From Tyto alba (lineage: Eukaryota; Chordata; Aves; Strigiformes; Tytonidae): a stretch of 64,000 bases of DNA. Below are positions 61,001 to 64,000 of this stretch, in pieces. The DNA is taken from contig NW_024881278.1 in the NCBI RefSeq assembly GCF_018691265.1, forward strand, positions 9,424,001 to 9,488,000. Reading direction: 5' to 3'. The notes under the pieces are model-generated. The model was given only the letters and a program-made list of their open reading frames with translations, did no database searches and had not been told where the DNA came from. A program made the translations under genes and the position numbers. Position 1 is the stretch's first letter; each line of letters opens with the position of its first letter.

Positions 61001-62104
61001 ATGTGACAAGTGCTCCTTGGGTGGATTTATTTTGTCATGAGAAGTTTGTAAAACATGGCATTGAGCCATCAGCTGTTTGAGTATCTGCTTTGTCATGTAC
61101 TCTCAGCTACATAATAGTGTAATACCCGGAGGGTATATGCCTTAGCTGGTGTAACTGCAGATACCAGCCCTTCAGTCATCTGGAGTTTCACCAGTTTAAG
61201 TTGGATCCTGCTCTTGGTGGTTTTAAGTGACCATCACACCAGTTCTGCAATGAACACTACTTGGCCAAACCCAGAGATGTGACCACATAGTATTTTCTAA
61301 ACAGAAAGTTTAAATGCAATAAAAGTAATAGAAGCACAGACAGACCTAGGCACAGCATAGTCTCTGTGTGCTAGCTCTGCGCTGCCATTGCCAATGATGC
61401 TTCACCAGCTAGTTGGGAATGATGTGAGGCTTTACTCACTGATGTTTTAACCATGCTCTGTCAAGGAAATGAGCTGAGTTTTCATGTCAAATCTAATAGT
61501 TTTATATATTCAGGCTTCTCTGCTGGGATTTGAACTCAGAAACTGGTATTTGTGGCTAGATACATCCAGAAAGTGGATGTCATCCCTGCATGTATAAAGA
61601 AAATGCCTATTCATCATCTCTTAGCCAGTGATAAAAGTGGAGGTGGAAGTCTGGCCAGACTAGCATGGCAGCCTTTTGTGACTCCACCAGCTGAGCTGAT
61701 GCCAAGGTGAGCCCAGTCTTTAAATTGCCTTGTATGCCTCAAGGTGCGCATCGTCAGATCTGTTCTTGTTAGAAGTGCAGGATGAAGCTGGTGTTGGTCT
61801 CCTGTCCAGCAAGTGTCAAATGACATTCTCTTTGCTGCACATTGGTAACAGAAGGCTCTAGAGAAATACTAACATACTGGTCAGTGAAAGCAGGAACATA
61901 TACTTTCCTTTCAAACATCGAAACTGGTAAAAGGGTGTGGTTTTGTCAATCACTGTGTTCCCTTCAACCCAGGGAGGCTGTATGGAGCTGATGACTTCTT
62001 GCCTGTGTTAACATATGTACTAGCCCAATGTGATATGCTGGAGCTGGATACTGAAATTGAATACATGATGGAATTGCTGGATCCATCTTTGCTGCATGGA
62101 GAAG
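18829..62104 (+). CDS. RIN2: RIN2, Ras and Rab interactor 2: nine exons, 3' partial
   Basis: The spliced coding sequence is join(18829-18885, 31607-31701, 39749-39941, 40767-40878, 43367-43439, 46402-46493, 49551-50681, 59567-59872, 61973-62104), running off the window. It gives 730 codons plus one base in one open frame. Domain order is a conserved N-terminal segment (about 1-50), an SH2 domain (about 95-187, with FLVRKS at 117-122), proline-rich SH3-ligand motifs (301-311 and 350-360), a Ser/acidic stretch (about 425-468), the RIN-homology region (from about 485) and the first part of a VPS9 domain ending after GADDFLPVLTYV and LLHGE. This order and the sequence match RIN2 rather than RIN1 or RIN3. 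In the family, RIN2 binds active Ras/R-Ras through a C-terminal RA domain and acts as a RAB5 exchange factor in early endocytosis and integrin/cadherin trafficking; loss in humans causes MACS syndrome. The VPS9 remainder and RA domain are outside the window. Identification is from recalled family sequence, not a database search. Confidence 0.96.
22330..22430 (+). mobile_element. Possible SINE/MIR-like fragment
   Basis: CCCACATCTGTAAAACTGTG followed by ACAACAG and CACTTGGCACATCA resembles the 'catctgtaaaatggggataa' segment typical of MIR/L2-type 3' regions. The match is short, so confidence is low. Confidence 0.3.
22825..23095 (-). mobile_element. MIR-like tRNA-derived SINE relic
   Basis: On the plus strand the order matches the reverse complement of an amniote MIR-type SINE: CCTCAATTTACAAAGAGC, then TTTGCCAGCGGTTACAGAGG, GAGTCTGTGGTAAAGCAAGG, AGCTGAATATATGTCTCTGA and finally ACTGAACCATCCTCCTT. 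These correspond to the usual '..cccaaggtcacagagggagtctgtggcagagcaaggaattgaacccaggtctc..ctaaccactagaccatcctcctt'. The last part is the tRNA-like head, so the element is on the minus strand. It is heavily mutated and has no coding capacity. Confidence 0.6.
28482..28519. repeat. 19-bp tandem duplication
   Basis: GTGTATTTCTTTCTGAACC is followed directly by GTATATTTCTTTCTGAACA, with two mismatches. Confidence 0.85.
30001..30300. promoter_or_regulatory. Intronic CpG-rich patch, candidate alternative promoter
   Basis: About 18 CpG occur in 300 bases, in runs such as GTGACGACGCAATG, AGCGGCACGTG, GGGGCGGCGGG and CAGGACGACGCGGG, against a CpG-poor intron. A palindromic E-box CACGTG lies at 30076-30081. 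It is 1.3 kb upstream of coding exon 2. No TATA box or initiator is evident, and a promoter role is inference. Confidence 0.25.
31500..31515. repeat. Poly-A tract (16 bases)
   Basis: A16 run about 90 bases upstream of the exon 2 acceptor. Confidence 0.8.
31607..31701 (+). CDS. RIN2: RIN2 coding exon 2 (residues 20-51)
   Basis: The acceptor is CCTTTCTAG ending at 31606. The donor is AAG|GTGATA, with GT at 31702, weaker than the other donors because it lacks the GTAAG/GTRAG pattern. It enters in phase 0 and encodes LIDTIASEIGELKQEM followed by a more variable acidic tail (VEDESADLR). It leaves two bases (AG) that join T from the next exon to make Ser51. The segment is nearly invariant between birds and mammals and lies N-terminal to the SH2 domain. 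I assign no domain to it. Confidence 0.93.
32203..32223. repeat. Poly-A tract (21 bases)
   Basis: Uninterrupted A21; no retroelement body recognised beside it. Confidence 0.9.
33827..33843. repeat. Poly-T tract (17 bases) in a T/G-rich stretch
   Basis: T17 preceded by TTTTTTG/TTTTTG units from about 33813; low-complexity sequence. Confidence 0.85.
36283..36363. repeat. A/C-rich low-complexity tract
   Basis: AACAAAACAAAACCCCTC is followed by CAACAAAACCCCTC and further AAACCC-type units. It contains a partial direct repeat of AAAACCCCTCAAA and is otherwise simple sequence. Confidence 0.7.
39001..39077 (+). promoter_or_regulatory. 72-nt polypyrimidine tract with cryptic 3' splice site
   Basis: Bases 39001-39072 are all C or T apart from G at 39052 and A at 39070, including T20 and T15 runs. 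The tract is followed by GACAG, so a spliceosome-competent AG ends at 39077. It lies about 670 bases before the true exon 3 acceptor. Whether it is used cannot be told from sequence. Confidence 0.5.
39749..39941 (+). CDS. RIN2: RIN2 coding exon 3 (residues 51-115, start of SH2)
   Basis: The acceptor TTTTTCACAG ends at 39748 and the donor G|GTAAGA has GT at 39942. The translation runs from a variable stretch (LVKDMDNVSPEKND) into the conserved block RDSGYDSLSNKLSILDKLL and then THPVWLQLGL, where the SH2 domain begins. It ends in phase 0 after QAQPPG. DSGYDS (residues 72-77) fits a DSGxxS phosphodegron pattern, and Tyr75 sits in an acidic context. A 31-base poly-A tract starts 40 bases after the exon end. 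Confidence 0.95.
39942..40766 (+). other. RIN2: RIN2 intron after coding exon 3 (825 bp, phase 0)
   Basis: GT-AG intron and the shortest in the window. It begins GTAAGA and contains A31 at 39981-40011. Nothing else is recognised. Confidence 0.9.
39981..40011. repeat. Poly-A tract (31 bases)
   Basis: The longest pure homopolymer in the window, starting 40 bases after the exon 3 boundary and followed by AGCACCACAAAAACC. It is likely length-polymorphic or prone to assembly error. Confidence 0.95.
40767..40878 (+). CDS. RIN2: RIN2 coding exon 4 (residues 116-153, SH2 core)
   Basis: The acceptor TCCACAACAG ends at 40766 and the consensus donor GTAAGT starts at 40879. The exon encodes IFLVRKSARLQKK, then SLRLP and KEFAIKESTY: the beta-B to beta-D core of the SH2 domain. 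The beta-B5 position is Arg120 (codon AGG, 40779-40781), the canonical phosphotyrosine-binding residue. Published surveys of human SH2 domains list RIN2 as one of the few with a non-arginine residue there. The exon ends one base into codon 153. Confidence 0.95.
40879..43366 (+). other. RIN2: RIN2 intron after coding exon 4 (2.5 kb, phase 1)
   Basis: GT-AG intron (GTAAGT...TTTCAG). A 13-bp motif TACTCTCCTTGGG is repeated at 42370-42382 and 42402-42414. The 132-codon plus-strand frame at 42264-42662 has no recognisable domain and is probably chance. Confidence 0.88.
43367..43439 (+). CDS. RIN2: RIN2 coding exon 5 (residues 153-177, SH2)
   Basis: The acceptor TTTCTTTTCAG ends at 43366 and the donor AG|GTAAGC has GT at 43440. 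The split codon A|CA gives Thr153, followed by FSLEGSGISFADLFRLI and AFYCIS, the C-terminal half of the SH2 domain, which is very conserved in RIN2. The exon ends with AG, which joins A of the next exon to give Arg177. At 73 bp it is the shortest supported exon in the window. Confidence 0.95.
43440..46401 (+). other. RIN2: RIN2 intron after coding exon 5 (3.0 kb, phase 2)
   Basis: GT-AG intron (GTAAGC...AACAG). It contains a diverged 40-bp tandem duplication (44881-44961), local TTTAATGAATC-type repeats near 44375-44420 and short A-runs near 43483, 45537 and 45759. No gene is seen inside it. Confidence 0.88.
44881..44961. repeat. Diverged ~40-bp tandem duplication
   Basis: The unit at 44881-44920 (TAAACACATC...TTAGCTGCAAACCCATCC...AGATACCTG) is followed by 44921-44961 (TAAAATACAA...TCAGCTGCAAACCTGCCC...AGATTTCAG). 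They share about three quarters of positions by eye, indicating an old local duplication. Confidence 0.7.
46402..46493 (+). CDS. RIN2: RIN2 coding exon 6 (residues 177-208, end of SH2)
   Basis: The acceptor TTTGACAACAG ends at 46401 and the donor A|GTAAGT has GT at 46494. It encodes DVLPFTLKLPHAI, which closes the SH2 domain, and then AKTEAELEEIAQLGL. The last base, A, joins AC of the next exon to make Asn208, rebuilding GLNFWSS. Long open frames on the minus strand here are shadows. Confidence 0.94.
46494..49550 (+). other. RIN2: RIN2 intron after coding exon 6 (3.1 kb, phase 1)
   Basis: GT-AG intron (GTAAGT...TTTTCAG). It contains a G-run cluster G3-C-G6-A-G7 at 47561-47578. Overlapping open frames on both strands at 48246-48760 have no domain signature. 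No repeats or extra exons are recognised. Confidence 0.85.
49551..50681 (+). CDS. RIN2: RIN2 coding exon 7 (residues 208-585, Pro/Ser-rich linker and RIN-homology start)
   Basis: The acceptor TGATTTTCAG ends at 49550 and the donor G|GTAAGA has GT at 50682. At 1131 bp it is by far the largest exon. It starts with NFWSSLANS and a proline cluster, then RQLCLINGVHSIRTRTPSEL, which is highly conserved. Proline-rich motifs SPPPRPPPP (303-311) and PTPIPPPRLKK (350-360) are likely SH3 ligands; the second fits class II PxxPxR. A poorly conserved Ala/Pro/Ser region follows (about 365-415), then RLSDMSISTSSSDSL with an acidic tail (to about 468), a basic patch KPKKKR (475-480) and the RIN-homology block from about 485 (SSFVLPKIVKSQL, FSSFMTPEKRM, YFGCLVQDYVSFLQENKE). 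It ends PPIESLIPEDQI, one base into Asp585. Reading on into the intron adds only a short tail before a stop at 50723. Confidence 0.97.
52440..52880. promoter_or_regulatory. Intronic GC/CpG-rich block
   Basis: Roughly 20 CpG occur in 440 bases (for example GAGCGGGGCACGGCC, CACCCGCAGG, AGGCACGGGGC, CCCGCCGTTG), in a G+C-rich segment within an otherwise AT-rich intron. It may be an intronic CpG island, an alternative promoter or an enhancer. No core promoter motif is seen. Confidence 0.25.
53880..54370 (-). mobile_element. Probable ancient CR1/L3-type LINE relic
   Basis: AAAACACTAGATAGACTAAA, GCCCAGGGCTGATCCCCATA and GTACCTC, then AACCATTGATAATTTGGTTC and AAAACTCATGTTGACTG, occur in the order seen in old CR1/L3-type repeats of amniotes ('..gggcccaggactgatccctggggtacaccactagt..ccatgctgact..'). 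Identity is low and recalled from memory. The boundaries are approximate. Confidence 0.4.
57474..57497. repeat. Poly-A tract (24 bases)
   Basis: Uninterrupted A24, preceded by AATAAATAAGCTGAATTGTC. No retrocopy body is recognised upstream. Confidence 0.9.
58912..58928. repeat. Poly-A tract (17 bases)
   Basis: Uninterrupted A17 in AT-rich intron sequence, about 640 bases upstream of exon 8. Confidence 0.85.
59567..59872 (+). CDS. RIN2: RIN2 coding exon 8 (residues 585-687, RIN-homology to VPS9)
   Basis: The acceptor TTCCTGTTGCAG ends at 59566 and the donor CAG|GTATGG has GT at 59873. G|AT restores Asp585, then VVLEKAMHKCILKPLKGHIE, followed by KQLKENLQLVRQRNPQELGV, PTPDFVDVEKIK, MQKMYSPEKKVMLLLRVCKL and IYTVMENNS. 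This is the helical bundle leading into the VPS9 exchange domain. It is near-identical to mammalian RIN2 as I recall it, with small changes such as HIEAMLKEFHT. Confidence 0.96.
59873..61972 (+). other. RIN2: RIN2 intron after coding exon 8 (2.1 kb, phase 1)
   Basis: GT-AG intron (GTATGG...CCCAG). It holds only short open frames; no repeat family or RNA gene is recognised. Confidence 0.88.
61973..62104 (+). CDS. RIN2: RIN2 coding exon 9 (residues 687-730, VPS9 core)
   Basis: The acceptor CCTTCAACCCAG ends at 61972 and the donor GAAG|GTAACC has GT at 62105. G|GG gives Gly687, then RLYGADDFLPVLTYVLAQCD, MLELDTEIEYMMELLDPS and LLHGE. The DDFLPVL motif carries the VPS9-family aspartate that contacts the RAB nucleotide pocket (the equivalent of the Rabex-5 catalytic aspartate). 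The partner tyrosine, in the following GYYLTS-type motif, should be in the next exon, which is not in this window. The exon ends one base into the next codon. Confidence 0.95.
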
Positions 62105-64000
62105 GTAACCTATTTACTTATTTTTATTAGAACTGAGCAAAGGACTAGGGAAGGGAGATGCTTCCTCATAGCACAGTTGCTGTTAACTTTGAGCAGAAAT
62201 CACTTAAGGGGAGTCTTAAAGTCAGGGATGTTGGTGGTGTAACAAGAGAATCTCATAATTATTTCCACCTCTTACTTTAAGAGAAAGCTGGTTAGCTTGT
62301 AGAGTACAGGCCTGAGTGACCTGGGAATCTACTGGTGTATACTACCTTATGAGGGCATACATTGTTTTCAACCAAGAAGGGGGAGGCATCATAACTTAGC
62401 AAGCAAACACATACGCTGTACAGATGCCAAATGTGGTTATCCTTCTGTGCCTGAAAATATCCTGAGAGTATTTATAGGGCTGCAGCATTCAGTTAAATTG
62501 TGAGACATGTAATGGGACTGGAGTTAAGTGCTTTGTAAGAACTACTGGGGGAATTCTCTGCCCCTCTGGGGGAAGTGCTTTTGGGAATACTGCCCCTCCT
62601 TAATGATCTTCGCTTCTTCCCTGTATTTGCTTCTCAGAAAGTGTTTTTATGAGCACGAGGAATATGTTTCCTAAGACACTCTTGGATGATGGCTAAAGTC
62701 TGCTAGAGGCAAGGGAATCTCCCTCCCTTCTGTTTTCCATGGTGGTATTTTTAACATAGAGATATTCTGCAAGCCTGTGATAGGCCCCAGAATCAACCAG
62801 TTTATGAGGAAGTTTAAAGGTTCTTGTGACCAAGCTCAGCTGTGAGTTTAAGTAAACGTGTGTTTCCCATTCCTGCTATCTCTTGATTTGCTGAAATTGC
62901 TGTATCCTCTTAAGTGTTGGTATGCATGAGAGAACTGTGCCAGGATTCCTCCAATTTGGCACTAGTCTGTTCCCTGCTTTGTGTACAGAGCATCCTCTAG
63001 TGTATTGTTCAGGAATCTTAGCATGGAAAATACTTGAGATGTGAAGCTGGAGATCATTAGCATGCTTGAAAGGCAGAAACATTTACTGGACTATTAAACA
63101 GCGTTGTTTTTAATACAACAGAAGTCGTCCATCCATTGGCTGGCCCTGCCTTTGGCACCAGCTGAACTATACTGTGCAAGAAAAATTTAGTGCTTTGGGA
63201 TTGTACAGTTCAAATGTAACGTATTGTCCAATTTGTCTCATGGGTCTTGCATGTGTTTTATGTGTTAATCTTGTTGCAAAGCTAAATGCCAAGAGGATGC
63301 TATCAGTAATACAGAAAATACTACTGTGAGCATAGAATGTGGCTTTGAATGACTGAATGAATAAACTGTGCTGCTTCTTAATTGGACACTCCCACTCAAA
63401 TAGCTTACTTAAAAAAAAAAAAAAAAAAATCAAACCCACACAAACAAAAAAAATGAGAGAAATAAATTACAATGTGTCTTTTTGTTTCTTCTGGTTGTTG
63501 AGGACTGTTACCTCCTACTGAGATGCCCTTTTCCTTTGTGACCTGGAGCTTTTTTTGTACATCGGCAACTCTGTCATGGCTTTAATTTGTTCTCCACTCA
63601 CGTAATAAAGATGAAATATGGAGAACTACACACATCACCTCCTGAGCTAGGTGGACATTATGGCGAACACTAAAGGTGACAAACAGAATCTTCCTTCTAA
63701 AAACATAAGCAAACTCTTTGGGATGCTTCCAGGGTACAAATCACACACTGTTGTTGCTTTATCACCACTAAGGGTGGTTGCTTTTAAGTTGCTTAATAGT
63801 AGTAGATTGTCTTTTACTTTGTTTAAACAGCTATGTTTATTTCATCAACACGTGAAGCTCAGGAAGAAAACAAATCACTGTTTGGAAATTGTTTAGAAGA
63901 AAACTCATGTTCCAACTGTAAAAAACGCTCAGGAGTAAAGGAGTGACACCAGTTATTTAAGTAAGCAGCTAGCCCCCAGCACTAGTGGATCTGGAGTTAG
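62105..64000 (+). other. RIN2: RIN2 intron after coding exon 9, runs off the window
   Basis: The donor is GTAACC. No continuation of the VPS9 domain (an exon encoding a GYYLTS-type start in the right phase) is visible before the end of the window, so the next exon lies beyond 64000. It contains A19 at 63411-63429. Confidence 0.85.
63411..63429. repeat. Poly-A tract (19 bases)
   Basis: A19 run followed by CAAACCCACACAAAC; simple sequence. Confidence 0.88.

Noticed and set aside
1..64000. CRISPR arrays, tRNA/rRNA genes, bacterial operons, phage or intact endogenous viral genes
   Set aside because: Both strands were read for these and none was found. The sequence is intron-dominated vertebrate DNA.

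Overview
The window is vertebrate nuclear DNA, almost certainly from a bird and most likely a galliform such as chicken. The evidence is CR1 LINE fragments of the avian 3'-end type on the minus strand, compact GT-AG introns, and exons whose translation reads as a close relative of mammalian RIN2. I found no bacterial, phage, plasmid or CRISPR features. Species and chromosome cannot be settled from the sequence alone.

The one gene I can support is RIN2 (Ras and Rab interactor 2) on the plus strand. RIN2 is an SH2-, VPS9- and RA-domain protein that couples Ras/R-Ras signalling to RAB5 activation on early endosomes. Nine coding exons join in one continuous frame: 18793-18885 (start codon at 18829), 31607-31701, 39749-39941, 40767-40878, 43367-43439, 46402-46493, 49551-50681, 59567-59872 and 61973-62104. 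All eight complete introns are GT-AG, and every split codon rebuilds a residue that fits the family. The window encodes 730 complete codons plus one base. The rest of the VPS9 domain and the RA domain, roughly 160 residues by comparison with the approximately 895-residue human protein, lie beyond the right edge.

Layout. Bases 1-18792 are non-coding: upstream sequence or, more likely, 5' untranslated introns, because the first coding exon opens with a splice acceptor. This stretch holds two CR1 fragments (about 5878-6220 and 10978-11345), a probable older CR1-type relic, several poly-A/T tracts and a G-rich quadruplex candidate just upstream of the first coding exon. From 18886 to 49550 five small exons, with introns of 0.8-12.7 kb, encode the N-terminus and SH2 domain. 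The single 1131-bp exon at 49551-50681 encodes the proline- and serine-rich linker and the start of the RIN-homology region. Bases 50682-64000 hold an 8.9-kb intron with a GC/CpG-rich block and an ancient LINE relic, then two exons that begin the VPS9 domain.

I see no new multi-gene system. The best second looks are: a canonical FLVR arginine in this SH2 domain, where human RIN2 is reported to lack it; a DSGxxS phosphodegron-like motif; a 9-nt phase-0 microexon candidate; an unusually long polypyrimidine tract followed by a cryptic acceptor; and intronic CpG-rich blocks that could be alternative promoters.
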